From Trichobilharzia szidati (taxonomy: Eukaryota; Platyhelminthes; Trematoda; Strigeidida; Schistosomatidae), in assembly GCA_944472155.2 (NCBI GenBank), contig OX235272.1:93936020-94000019 (forward strand): a stretch of 64,000 bases of DNA, given 5' to 3'. Both the position numbers and the translations under genes were made by a program. Below, piece after piece: positions 1 through 9,989 of the stretch. The notes under the pieces are model-generated. The model searched no databases. It saw only the letters and a program-made list of their open reading frames with translations, and had not been told where the DNA came from. The first letter of the stretch is position 1; the number at the start of each line of letters is the position of its first letter.

Positions 1-66
1 GGAACCAATCATCAGAGAAACAAATAACGGAAAGAAAATTAACTATTTTAAAATTTAAAAAATTAC

Positions 67-219
67 CTCATTAACAAGCATATGCATTAGTAACTTTGGT
101 ACTAAATCTAATTGTGTTTTAATTACAATCTTCATATAAGAATCAACTAAATTACGAATAATTTCTACTTGACGTTCAAGTTGTGGTTCACTCGATTCTA
201 GTGATATATTGTCAGCTTG
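67..219 (-). CDS. DNM: Dynamin exon 9 of 9 in window (start of GTPase effector domain)
   Basis: This 153-base exon (51 codons, phase 0) runs from acceptor tatttag| to donor AATGAG|gtaatt. It encodes a short linker, then [40 protein letters not shown]. Classical dynamins have [19 protein letters not shown]...LMPKTIMHLMIN at the start of the GED, a helical bundle that folds back onto the stalk and GTPase head and stimulates GTP hydrolysis. The remainder of the GED and any proline-rich tail (the SH3-binding region in other animals) lie beyond position 1. Positions 1-66 are the following intron. Confidence 0.94.
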
Positions 220-934
220 CTAAATAGGGAGAAAAATAAAAATCAACAAAATTACAAGATAAAGGTTGTTATGAGCTAATTTTTTTTAATAATCTAAAAA
301 TAACCATATTTTCGTAGGCTCACCAAGCTAAGGCTAAGAATACCTTTTAACGATTGGCTGCTAGAGGTAATTCAATTAAGGACGAATTTGATTGGACAAT
401 ATTTGAAGCTTGACCTTATGCAACAACCAATCGAATTTGTAATTTACTGACTTAGCTTTCTGAGTACTGGTAATGCAGATATAAATTTTATAGTGTATTT
501 TTTCTAAAGAAGTGAATAGTTCTCATCTCACTCTTAGACCAATTAGCCTACTGCTTTCTTGATTGATTTCTGAGAGTCAGAAGCAATTGGCATTCGTGTC
601 TTTAGTCGAGTTACCATCTATAGCTTTACTATAGCGCAGAAATATTATTCTTGCCTATAATATCAACACATCATCAAACGTAAGTGCAATTTCAACATTA
701 TTCAACAAAATTATTCAGAATTTTACATGAAAAGAATATCAAAATGAGTCAGACTACAGTGTACAATTAATAATAGGAATAGAAGTAATAGTAGTGTTCT
801 CATGCCTCTGATTTAGCCTTATTTCTTGGCCTACAACCTTAAAATGTCTTTATTTTGCAGATATCGCGTACTCATGCAGCCTATTTAGTATTTCCCACTC
901 TTTCTGAAGGTAGACTAATGGGATCCTAGTAACA
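220..934. other. Dynamin intron sequence without recognised repeats
   Basis: The stretch is AT-rich with stops in every frame. I see no exon, repeat head or inverted repeat in it. Confidence 0.6.
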
Positions 935-2130
935 ATAATAATATTATTATCCCCTTGGTTTCCGAGTGGAACATAGGGATTCAACAACACATATGCACTT
1001 TGCTCTATTTAGTGTTGTCCTCTTCAGCTAGGTCCACGATTGCCCATAAGCTTTCATCTCCTCCCCTCACGATCTCCTCCATGTCAACCTCGCACTCACG
1101 ACACACTCGTCAATTCTCATTCGGATTCAACTCGGGCGATGACCTGCATTGAGCGCGATGTCATTCGACGGCCTCCTCAATGTATGCCCTACCCATCTCC
1201 ACTTTCTCCTACATATTTGTTGAGCGATCGGCTCTTGGTTGGTTTGTTCCCAGTTTCTTGTTACTTATTCCTTCTAACCATTTGGTCTTCAGTATGCAGC
1301 GAAGTGGGTAGATGTTGATAGAAGTCTGCAACCTGTTGAAAATCCTTTTCATGATACGCAGTGCAAGGTTCTGACGCATACAGAAGAACTGACTGGCTTC
1401 ACATTTGTGTTTAAAATCCGAATCTGGTTCTTTATGCAGAGTTAGTGCAGAAGATTTCCAAACTAGTTTCAGGTTGATTAAGGCACATCTTGCCTTTCCG
1501 ATTCTGGTTGACTGGCTTTGACATCTTCACCCATTCCGACTGCCTGTAGTTGAAACCGTGCTTCCTGGATGGATTAGTGAAAGAAGTAACGTCTGTATAA
1601 CCTCTCCCGTTGATTGTGATTGGTGCTGGTTGTTGTTGCGGTTCGTTGGTTATCTTCATCACCTCCGTCTTCTCTATGTTCACCTGGAGTCCTGTCTTCG
1701 CCGCCTGCTTCTTCAGCCAGTTTGTTGGTTTTCGTCTGCCTGCAAGTCTTCGAGTTTGTGTGACAGTAAACATAAATCATCCACACGGGAAATCCAGACC
1801 TTCTAAAATCTGCTTATCGGTCCAACATATTCGTGTCTTCTCACTCTCTAAAGTCTGACACATAATTCAATCCACTACAATTAGGAATATCATCGGTGAT
1901 AATAGGCAGCCAGCCTTCTCTTCCTCCAGTATTCACTTCAAACGCCTCCGTGAGTTTCTCAATGTGGATTACACGTGGCATTGTCACATAGCTAGCTATT
2001 TAATGAGGTTGATAAACACCTGAGGTACGCTGTAGTATTGAAGTAGTTTCCAAATTACTTCTCGATCAACACTGTCTGTCGAAGGCCTTTCCACAGTCGA
2101 TGGAGTTACGGTACAGTTTTGACTGCCATA
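935..2130 (-). mobile_element. RTE/SR2-like LINE fragment, 3' part of RT to tail
   Basis: On the minus strand the sequence holds decayed RTE reverse transcriptase: a stretch resembling VDCGKAFDR at about 2090, FEVNTGGREG (the usual VNTGVRQG motif) near 1950, and the later segment LQVNIEKTEVMKI with TINGR and YTDVTSF. It ends at an (AAT)n tail at 935-955. Frameshifts and stops break it throughout. It is a 5'-truncated, old copy of the same family as 34494-35337. Confidence 0.85.
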
Positions 2131-2313
2131 ACAATAATAATAATAGCAGCTTTATTCGACACAAAAGTTTTACAAAATATATAGAATTCTCAGCGTAATT
2201 TATTTTAAAATATATTCTCTTCAGCCAGGACCTGAAAATATAATAGCAATCTAAAGAAAATCACGTGACATAATGTTCTTTTGTTCTGAAGAATAAAATA
2301 GTCTCCTTATGAT

Positions 2314-2540
2314 ATTTTCTATAGTTTGGTTTGTAAGGGTTAGTTATGTTTTTACGAGTTGATCACGGATTGATATCAGTTAGAGAACCATTGAAAACCA
2401 GGGAGTACTGAACAGCTGCTGTTTCATCCTAGTTTGGGAATCATCGGCAGTACGCACCCACTGGGATTCTCTAACTGATATGAATCCGTGATCAACTCAT
2501 AAAAACATAACTAACCCTTACAAACCAAACTATAGAAAAT
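2314..2540. repeat. HH2 foldback copy with ~75 bp terminal inverted repeats
   Basis: The left arm (2314-2389) and right arm (2464-2540) are near-perfect inverted copies; for example attttctatagtttgg at the left returns as ccaaactatagaaaat at the right. The short centre holds a minus-strand HH2 hammerhead remnant, seen forward as gctgtttcatcctagtttgg followed by gtac. This is the shortest and cleanest example of the arm structure seen in other HH2 copies. Confidence 0.85.
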
Positions 2541-2865
2541 TAATCTGATGCTCGCTAGTGACTTCCTACAGGATGGAGGTTCCTGGAGTTCTAGTGAGAA
2601 GTCGTGACCAGTGAGGTCCAATTAGATGTCACGTGTGTGGATGGATGTCCCACCAACGACAATGGTTGGGGTCGTGCTAAATCACGAATTGGTAGAAGTT
2701 AGAATTTATGAGCCATTGAATCGGGTCCCAGTGGCTGAATGGTATACGAGCTTGTCTTGTAACCGGAAGGTCCTGAGTTCGAAACCTGTCAGTGGGTGCG
2801 TACTGCCGATGATTCCCAAACTAGGATGAAACTGCAGCTGTCCAGTACTCCTTATGATATTATTT
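2541..2865 (+). repeat. HH2 SINE-like element with hammerhead-like fold
   Basis: The copy begins in sequence typical of HH2 5' regions (gtgagaagtcgtgaccagtg), has a tRNA-like stretch with box-B-like gagttcgaaacctg, and then a hammerhead-like unit at about 2805-2855. In that unit GTACTG and CAGTAC enclose CCGATGA, a stem II remnant, GAAA and an expanded stem III. The 7-base linker CCGATGA differs from the catalytic CUGAUGA by one base. Stem II is damaged (ttcc/ggat). Confidence 0.75.
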
Positions 2866-3125
2866 TTTTCTCTCTCTCTTTCATCTCCGAGAAATGCACA
2901 CCCTGTAGGTTGAAAGTCAATTAAAACTGTGCACGAGTACATTTGGCAACCCATAGAAATAATTGAATGGTTGAAACACTGAGGAATAGAACAAAATTTT
3001 ATACATTTTGTTTGATGGACATATTTTCAAACAACAGAAAAGGCTTAACTACCAATTTAATTAGTTAATTAATGCACAATATAATCAGATCACTTATACT
3101 GTGTAATAATATCTGTTTTTGACTA

Positions 3126-3300
3126 TTTGAGTTCTGAGTGGAACATAGGATTTCGAGTTCCTGAAGTTGCTAGCCTAACAACCAATCTTTCTTCCCTTTC
3201 GGGCTTACTACCGCCTACATGAGGTTTACGAGTGCGTCAGCCGGGAGTGGAACCCAGATCTCCCACGTGAATGGCAAACACTCTACCATTGACACTATAT
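3126..3300 (-). repeat. SINE-A, degenerate copy
   Basis: Forward sequence shows the family tail (gagtggaacatagg) at the left and the complement of the tRNA-like head (gagtgcgtcagccgggag, then box B complement) at the right. Most of the body is deleted. Confidence 0.65.
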
Positions 3301-3514
3301 TATTGAAGACTAAATTCATTATTTCGTCGTCAGCATACTTTCTATATGTATACAAATCAATAAAAAAGATTAATCGACCCTAATAGTTAATGGTACAGTA
3401 TAAGCGTTTATTTGTTTCAGTTAGTTTGAATTCCCGACTGACTGATTTATATTGGATAGAAAAGTCAGATCTTAGCAGGGACACCTGCCTCGACGATGTC
3501 TATTAGTTTATAGG

Positions 3515-3725
3515 ATGTCATTTCTAGTTAATTTCAGTCTATCAGTGGAATCCAGGACAGGGGCTTCATCCTTTGCGAGACTTGCCAGTTGGATGTGCCT
3601 GCAATTCCCCCCAGTGAGTAATGCTTTTCCTACTGAGACTTGAACCTCGAATATATCGTTTCAAATGCCAAAGTTTTATCAACTAAGTCAAAATGACCAC
3701 CTCTTATGTCATAAGTATGAGTTGT
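3515..3725 (-). repeat. HH1 (Sm-alpha-like) degenerate copy
   Basis: Forward sequence reads agtggaatccaggac, then ttggatgtgcctgc and cagtgagtaatgc, the reverse of the Sm-alpha-like unit. The hammerhead core is heavily mutated: the strong GUCC/GGAC stem II is lost. Confidence 0.65.
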
Positions 3726-3751
3726 TATTTAGATTCCGCTACTGCTAGTAA

Positions 3752-3838
3752 GCGTCGATGGCATAGCGGTTAGGACGCTCGCCAACCATGCACATGGTCC
3801 GGGGTTCGATCCCCGGCCACCGACGCACTCCTTTACAA
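3752..3838 (+). repeat. SINE-A tRNA-like head only
   Basis: A tRNA-like unit starts gcgtcga and ends ccgacgca. Its ends pair as a 7-base acceptor-like stem with one mismatch. Box A is tggcatagcggttagg, and a perfect T-arm-like hairpin holds box B ggttcgatcc. The family body is missing; 50 bases further on an HH2 copy begins. Confidence 0.75.
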
Positions 3839-3889
3839 GGCGGACTCGTAGATCGGTCAGCCATAGACATCCCAGTCAATGTCCCATAA

Positions 3890-4285
3890 ATCCCAACTTC
3901 TACTACAACGAATTAGCCTTGAGTTCTAGTGAGAAGTCGTGACTAATGTGGGGTCCATGAGGTCGGAGTGAGGACAAATACTCACCGATGATATTGGCTG
4001 GTGGTCGTGTTAAAAACAATAATTGATAGAAGTTGGAATTCACGAGCAACTCAATCGAGTACCAGTGGTGACTGACTGACTGGTTTCAACATAGAACCTT
4101 GCACCGATGTGCAGTGGTTCGAGTCGCCACACTCCACGTGGTTGACCGATCTACGAGCCTGCCTGGGTTCGAACCCCTGTGGGTGGATACTGTCAATGAG
4201 TCCCAAACTAGGAAGAAACAGCTGTCCAGTACTCTCTGATAAGTTCCAATGGCTCTCTAGATGACATCAATCCGTGACCAAACTT
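3890..4285 (+). repeat. HH2 element carrying a small LINE-B tail insertion
   Basis: An HH2 copy with a hammerhead-like unit near 4190-4235 (TACTG, a TCAATGA linker, gtcccaaactagga, GAAA, cagctg, tc, cagtac). Between accagtgg (4060s) and the resumption gatctacgagcct (about 4147), a 70-80 base piece intrudes: tgactgactgactgg followed by tttcaacatagaacc. This is the complement of LINE-B 3' ends with their 4-base tail repeat. Confidence 0.75.
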
Positions 4286-4809
4286 GAAGAAAGGTATCAC
4301 TTTAAAAAAAGTTAGGAATTATAGTCAAGACGATTGAAAAGGAATTCGTTAAGTAGTTTTAAATCACAAACCCCAACCAAACAAATTAAATTTGTTAGCA
4401 ACTTGCCGATAGCCACAGCTTGCTGGCATACACTTCACCACACAAACATGTGAGAGCAGACATGTATAGCGCGGTGTGAATCAATGTTTCGTCATGGTTA
4501 ATTGATTCATCTTATAATCTCATTCTACACAACTTTGTAGGTCGATCGAAAGCGACAGTGAATTGGCACCCATTCTAAGCGATGCAACCGACAGAGATCC
4601 TATAATCACATGAATTGACTTACCAACCTATAGAAATCAACGTTTGAAGAAAGGCGTAACTTCAAGGCATTCACCTATTGGATAGACATGCCTTGCGCAA
4701 CCCTGGAGGAAGATAAAACTGACTTCTGTGGCATAAAATTCCCCTTTCAATAATAAGTGATGGGTGTTTCTCATCGTTAACACTGTAAGAACAGCTTCTT
4801 ATAGTATAG
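4286..4809. other. Intron sequence, no recognised element
   Basis: I see no coding similarity, inverted repeat or family motif here. The composition is less AT-rich around 4400-4640, and it could be an old unrecognised repeat. Confidence 0.4.
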
Positions 4810-5165
4810 TTCAATGATAAACACGACACTCATTTATTACATAACAAGCAATACTGTGTGTGACCATGTGCTAAATATAACAAAATACAAAATATTCCAC
4901 ATTGATATCGCACACAATCCAACAATATTAGTTCATTCCAATATTATACAGAACAAAAGAGCCAACAGAAGAAAAAACAAGACCAACACCATCCACCAAG
5001 TAAATTCTATGAATTGTGGTCCAAGAACATCAACCACCTGTCAAAAGATACAACATGACTTCACTCATATCAGTGCATGTAGAGAACTATGGACACCTAC
5101 TTGACTGTGGGAATGCAGAAATTTTAAATATTTTTATTATAAACACAAGCTATATTACACAATTC
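4810..5165 (+). mobile_element. Penelope-like element remnant (GIY-YIG region)
   Basis: Frames on the plus strand hold TNTIHQVNSMNC and then, shifted, TSLISVHVENYGHLLDCGNAEIL. These resemble the C-terminal GIY-YIG-type endonuclease of a PLE lineage distinct from the one at 14112. A related fragment lies at 41500-41973, also with TNTIH. The YIG motif itself is lost here. Confidence 0.55.
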
Positions 5166-5197
5166 ATTGTCAGTAATGTCGAAAAGAGCAGTAATAA

Positions 5198-5645
5198 TAA
5201 TTATTATTATTATTATTATTCCCTTGGGTTCCGAGTGGAACATAGGGCTTCAACAACACATCTACACTTTCTTCTACTTTCTGCTGTCCTCTCCTACTGG
5301 CTGGGGGCCCACGGTTGCCCATAATCTCTCATCTGCCCCTCCAACTCACACGATCTCCTCCATATCACCCTCGGACTGACGATCCACTCGTCGCTTCCCA
5401 ATTCGGATTCCATTCCAATGATGGCCTGTATTACGCGCAATATCATTCGACAGCCTTCTCAATGTGTGCCCGATCCATCTCCATTTACTCCAACATATTT
5501 GTTGAGCGATCGGCTCTTGCTTGTTGGTTTATTCATCGCCAGAGTTTCTTGTCGCTTATTCTTTCTGCCTGGCCATTTGATCTTCAGTATGCAATCAGTG
5601 AAGGCAGGCAGCTGTTGATAAAACTCTGCAACCTTGCAGTAATAA
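5198..5645 (-). mobile_element. RTE/SR2-like LINE 3' end
   Basis: An (ATT)n tract at 5198-5220 is the complement of the (AAT)n tail. The following forward sequence (ttgggttccgagtggaacat) matches the family 3' end. A decayed C-terminal pol region continues to about 5645. It faces a second RTE copy of opposite strand at 5745-6310. Confidence 0.8.
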
Positions 5646-5744
5646 TAGTGATAACTAAACTGTCCCATTAATTAAAAATAGATAATCGTTAATATCAACC
5701 TATTTCATTCATCTGCACGGCATCATTTCATCGCTAGGTAGCAC

Positions 5745-6310
5745 AGATAAGGATGTCAAAGCCACCCAGGATACGAATGGAAAGAGAGGCTTTCATTACT
5801 ATAATATAAATTTGGAAATCTTCTGCATTCAGCACAAAGAACAACATCCCGATCGTCAAAATTATTATCAAATCAGTGCTTGTACTGTATGCTTCAGAGA
5901 GTTGGTTCACGCATCACCAAAAGCACTTCCAACAGACAACTGAAAACTTTCACAGCAACAGCTGTTTCCTGTCGATACTGAACATCACATAGCCAGAAGT
6001 GTAAAGCGACAGGGAACTCTGACAGGCCGCGAATCGCCCAACAAACGCTTAAAAGGAAATGAAGATGGACTGAACACATTGGAGACACCAGTGAGTGACA
6101 CTGTGTGCCAGGCACTCGGGTGGACCTCAGATAAGAAACGATGTTTTGAACGTCCAAAGGTGACACGGAAGAGATCACATGAGGAGGAAATGAAAGCTTA
6201 TGCGCAATCGTGGAGGCAGCTGGAGACGATCGGAGAGAACAGGATGAAATTGGTGATGCGCTGTTGAATCCCTAATGTTCCACTAGGAACTCAAAGGCAT
6301 AATAATAATG
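5745..6310 (+). mobile_element. RTE/SR2-like LINE 3' end
   Basis: Plus-strand RTE C-terminal pol remnant: similarity runs from the segment equivalent to RIFNTNVKSILLYGSETW (about 5850) to the RRKVTRKRSHEEEMKAY-type stretch (6150-6200), then the family 3' end tgttccactaggaactc and a short (AAT)n tail at 6300-6309. Multiple frameshifts are present. It ends about 110 bases from dynamin exon 8. Confidence 0.8.
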
Positions 6311-6419
6311 CATTATGAGCCAAACAATCAATATTGATTAGTTCAAGAATAGTTATCATTATATCTATAAATACATTTACAAAAAGAAAGTAAAATAATA
6401 TATAACATTGTTTGCATAC

Positions 6420-6656
6420 TTCAACTTTTTCTGATTTAGCTTTTGCAGGATATACACCAGCTCGTAGAAATGATGCCTTCCAAGAGTCAACTAATTCAGC
6501 AGATTCAGCACACAATTCAACTTGTTTATAATCTTTGTAGACATTACGATTGTCTGGATAGAATAGGGCGAATACATGCTTTTTACCAAAAAATCCTGTT
6601 TCAATATCACGAATTTTCAGACCATCCAATAGGAGAACATAACGTTTCTCTTTTTC
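6420..6656 (-). CDS. DNM: Dynamin exon 8 of 9 (C-terminal half of PH domain)
   Basis: This 237-base exon (79 codons, phase 0 at both ends) runs from acceptor tttttttag| to donor GTTGAA|gtatgc. It encodes [51 protein letters not shown], and [15 protein letters not shown] followed by a charged tail. It completes the PH domain: the KHVFALF...RNVYKDY...[14 protein letters not shown] series is a dynamin signature including the C-terminal PH helix. The tail after AGVYP is the usual variable linker to the GED. The open frame runs on past the donor into intron, but the conserved protein stops at the splice site. Confidence 0.95.
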
Positions 6657-7544
6657 CTAAAAAAAATATAAGAAAAATAAATAAAACAGAAGTTATACAT
6701 TAGTAAACTATCACATTTTTTTCTAGAAAATATAAGCTGAAGTGAATTATCAATGCAGAAATTTGAAAACAAACAGTGTGTCAGAGAAAGGAGGAGCATT
6801 AGTGTTGCGTGACTGCATAGCCCAAGGGATAGCTGTTTGAGGTCGGCAGTTTGAAGTGGATTTCCGAAATGCGTCCGTACTAAGATCTTACCACCACCAC
6901 CACAAAGTAAGTCGGGATGTATACAATTATCAAGATCAATCTTTTCTAACTCCTCCGCCCTCTCTAAAGTGAAGAGACAACATAACTGGCTTGCTGATCA
7001 TTCGAGGGAAACGCCTTGTTGCTATTACATCTCAATTCTCCAACAGTACGATCTTGCCCACAGATCACCAACATACTGTCAACGACTTACACTATGGTGG
7101 TAACTATTTTGAACCTATCCGCTATCCAAACGACCTTTCTGGTACGGTAGGACCTGCAGGAACAACATTAGCCTCATTCAATGTAACTTGTTGAGTCATT
7201 GCAATAGGCAAGTCTGACCAACAAATCAAGGTAGCAACAGGAAATATAGTGAAACTACAGTACGATAGCTACATGAATAATAAAAATAATAATAATAAGA
7301 GTTTAATGAATTCGAAAGATCACAAGGAGTGAACACTTCTGCGCGATTAAGAACAATATTTGAACTATGTTATCAACAGTCTCCAACCAACTGACTTTTA
7401 CCCACCGGACAACCCTAGAGCAGACAGGTTATAAGCAGCCCTCCATAGCTCTAAATATAGCGCCATCAACTAAAAGCTGATGACAGAAAGCAGTTGTAGC
7501 CAAAAACTTTGGTAAATTAAATTAAATCCAAGTATTGGTTTGTA
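6657..7544. other. Intron sequence, no recognised element
   Basis: The sequence is AT-rich near the exon. A short (aat)n tract lies at about 7276-7298. No family motif was recognised. Confidence 0.4.
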
Positions 7545-7990
7545 GGGATTTGATTGATTGGTTACAGGATTTCATCATGAGCTGACATTGGTTAGAGAAC
7601 CATTGAAAAATCAGCTGAGAGTACTGAACAGCTGTTTCCTCGTCCTAGTTTGGGACTCTTTATCAGTACGCACCCACTACGGGGGTCCTGGTTCGGACCC
7701 AGGACCTCCTGGTTACAAGGCCAGCGTGCTTGTAGACCATTAAGCCCCTGGGACCCGATCCAATGGCCCATGAATTCTAACTTCTGCCAATTCACGATAT
7801 AAGGCAACCTTTAACCAATGTCTTCGGCGAGTATTTGTCCAAGCTCGCCTTGTAACCAGAAGGTCCTGGGTTCGAATCCCGGTGGGTGCTTACTGTGATG
7901 AGTCCCAAACTAGGACGAAACAGCTCTCCAGTACTCCAAGGTTTTCCAATGGTTCTCTAACCAATGTCAGCTGATGATAAATTAAATTCA
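7545..7990. repeat. HH2 element, opposed arms with hammerhead-like core
   Basis: The left part is an HH2 copy read on the minus strand (aggatttcatcatgagctga, then the reversed core and box B complement). The right part returns on the plus strand from about 7840 with ttgtaaccagaaggtcctgg and box B. Its hammerhead-like core spans 7890-7934, with TTACTG, TGATGA, gtcccaaactaggac, GAAA and the closing CAGTAC. The arms make the locus largely self-complementary. Confidence 0.8.
7890..7934 (+). ncRNA. Hammerhead-like motif in HH2 copy
   Basis: Stem I is TTACTG with CAGTAC (one wobble-type pair), the linker is TGATGA (one base short of CUGAUGA), stem II is gtcc/ggac with loop caaacta, then GAAA, cagctc, TC and CAGTAC. 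Stem II and GAAA are intact. The C3 position is missing, so activity is doubtful. Confidence 0.55.
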
Positions 7991-8080
7991 CTTTACGATG
8001 ATTCACTAGTTAACAAGTAAATGGCGACACCAACTAACCACAACTTCATATATTTATTCCCCTTTATATGAATTTGAATA

Positions 8081-9100
8081 AAGCGAGAACAACAGTGGTT
8101 TTTGCAGAATAATATGGTATCATCACTTATTTGACTGGACCAAGGAGCGTGTTCTCCGATAGACAAGAACCAACTTAGCTGCAGGATAGGCTCTGGCTAG
8201 TGACGTAGTCAAATCTTCTGTTGACTATCGCCGCAATATCGGACAACATAATCTTTGGTGCAGTCAAAAGTCGACAGACACCCTTCTCATGTTAACTCCA
8301 ACTGTGTTTACAAATTTACGTGTATTTGCGGGAGTAGTTACATTGAGAGATACAGAAAGAATGGCACAGCTCCAATTTTCTGAATATGTACAGAAAAGCC
8401 TACGTGTCAAGGGGACAAACTCTTATAATAGTGTCATTACTAGGCACCCTCTTTGATATGGGACATGAGGTGGAAACCACAAAGTCCTTTAAAATTATCA
8501 GTCGACAGAAAAGCTCAATTCTCTTCAAGTTTTTCGAAGCAATGTCTATCAAACGTTTGAAACCCGATTTATGTGTTCAGAAAGAAGCAGTTAGCATCAG
8601 TGTTTCTTTGCCCATCCTGGAACTGGATGTCTTCACTCTCTCTCTTTCACTTGATTACGCAATCTTTGGCTTTAACTTCACTCCCAACCCCACTTTGATA
8701 TATTGTAACTTTGCTTGTCTCTTGTTTCTATGATTTGACTTCAACTCAGTACATTGTCACCGAATTTATTTATCACTCGTCATCTTAGGCATCTCTCGTC
8801 TTTATTACGTAACTCTTTTACCATTGCATGCATACATTTACTTTGTTTAAACGTCAATTCCCTGTGCAAAAAGTATATAAGCGTAATTTTCTGAGCACTG
8901 TTCACTAATTCAGGAACCTCCTGTCAACTGACATCATGTAAAATTTGCAAGTATGTTAAAACTTTCCTGTACATGAAGTTAATAATATTCATTTATTTAG
9001 TCTGTAAGCAGGTGAGCTGATGACAAGCCAACGAAATAAACAATGATGGTACCGTATTATTCTGCACAAACCACTACTGTTGTTCTTGTTTTATTCATAA
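8081..9100 (+). mobile_element. Penelope-like element, truncated, between inverted ends
   Basis: The open frame from 8386 contains the C-terminal end of a PLE GIY-YIG endonuclease: DMGHEVETTKSFKIISRQK, then KRLKPDLCVQKEA. The locus is bracketed by inverted ends: forward gagaacaacagtggtttttg with cagaataatatggtatcat (8090-8130) returns reversed at about 9045-9095. The 3' arm carries ctgatga...cgaaataaa. The RT domain is absent. A second copy of the same lineage lies at 39716-40435. Confidence 0.8.
9017..9036 (+). ncRNA. Hammerhead-box motif at PLE 3' end (weak)
   Basis: CTGATGA is followed nine bases later by GAAA. The same pair, with conserved agCCAAC between, recurs at 40352 and on the minus strand at 60762. 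PLEs of many eukaryotes are known to carry minimal hammerheads in their terminal repeats, but the potential stem II here is at most one or two pairs. Confidence 0.4.
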
Positions 9101-9570
9101 CTTGTAACTTGACAACAACACTATGACTAATTTGATATGCCTGAGTTGACAAAAACTATTCAATTATGCAAAAAAAAGATTATTCCAACTACAACTTCCG
9201 ATAAAATGGAATAATTAAAATTGAGAAAAAACAAAAAAACAAATAAACAGAGAACACTCTACTATTATTGTAGCTGCGTGCTTTACCACAATGCACGAAT
9301 ACAAATACAAATACTACATAACTTTTATTACTGTCCACAGAAACTTAATGAACACTTAACACCTTTCCCCTCTTTTTCTACAAAATTCCCTTCACACTAC
9401 CATTCACTGATACAGATTATCGTAGCAGTATGGATAGAATTAAGCGTACTATGATTTCTTTCTTATTTACTTCAATCCAGACTTTCCCGTTGACTGATTG
9501 GACCAAAATGTCCAGCCTCTGTTGACATGTTGCCTCCTTATGAGGATGCTTTCATGATATCTGATGATTT
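9101..9570. other. Intron sequence, no recognised element
   Basis: AT-rich sequence with no family motif recognised. Confidence 0.4.
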
Positions 9571-9574
9571 AACC

Positions 9575-9860
9575 ACATGAATTAATTTGTTAGATAGTAA
9601 CTACCAGTGGAATCTAGGATGCGCATTTCGTCCTATTTGGGACTCATCAGTCAACTGGATGTACCTGCATTCCCTAGTGAGTGGTGATGGTCTGTCTTCC
9701 CACTGAGGCTCGAACCCAGTATTATCCACTAAGACCCCTTAGGCCGAGACAGCCTACGGTTTTTGATTGATTGCACCAAAGTTTTCGTCACTCTGTTGAC
9801 GCAATGCGCATCGGGAATTTCACTGTTAGTCACTATCCGCTAAATTTCCTAAAGGAAGCA
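9575..9860. repeat. HH1 (Sm-alpha-like) foldback copy
   Basis: The minus-strand arm at 9580-9760 holds the hammerhead unit and a tRNA-like box B complement (gaggctcgaacc). From about 9800 a plus-strand arm resumes with gcgcatcgggaatttcac and tgttagtcactatcc, mirroring the left arm. This matches the two-armed layout of the copies at 11684 and 21689, though more degraded. Confidence 0.75.
9612..9660 (-). ncRNA. Hammerhead ribozyme motif, near-intact core (HH1)
   Basis: On the minus strand: stem I strand ATCCAG, extra TTGA, the full catalytic CTGATGA, stem II gtcc-caaata-ggac, GAAA, palindromic TGCGCA, TC at the cleavage position, and CTAGAT as returning stem I with one mismatch. This is the Sm-alpha hammerhead arrangement. 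It is the only HH1 copy here with a perfect CTGATGA and GAAA, but the TTGA insertion separates stem I from the core. Confidence 0.75.
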
Positions 9861-9989
9861 GATATTCGCAAAGCAGAATTACCAGACACCTTGTGGATAC
9901 GGGTCATTTCGGCAAGATTTCCATCTTCGTCCACAAGATTCTTTCGTATATTAGGTTATAAAATATACTTCATAAGTCGATATTATTGA

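Noticed and set aside
3752..3827. Functional tRNA gene
   Set aside because: The unit has A and B boxes and an acceptor-like stem, but the same sequence recurs more than ten times at the 5' end of SINE-A and SINE-B copies, and the anticodon arm is not tRNA-like. It is a SINE head.
6443..6703. Plus-strand frame overlapping dynamin exon 8
   Set aside because: It is the antisense shadow of the conserved PH-domain exon.
8081..9100. Protein-coding host exon suggested by the 115-codon frame at 8386
   Set aside because: The frame matches the C-terminus of PLE endonucleases and recurs at 39796.
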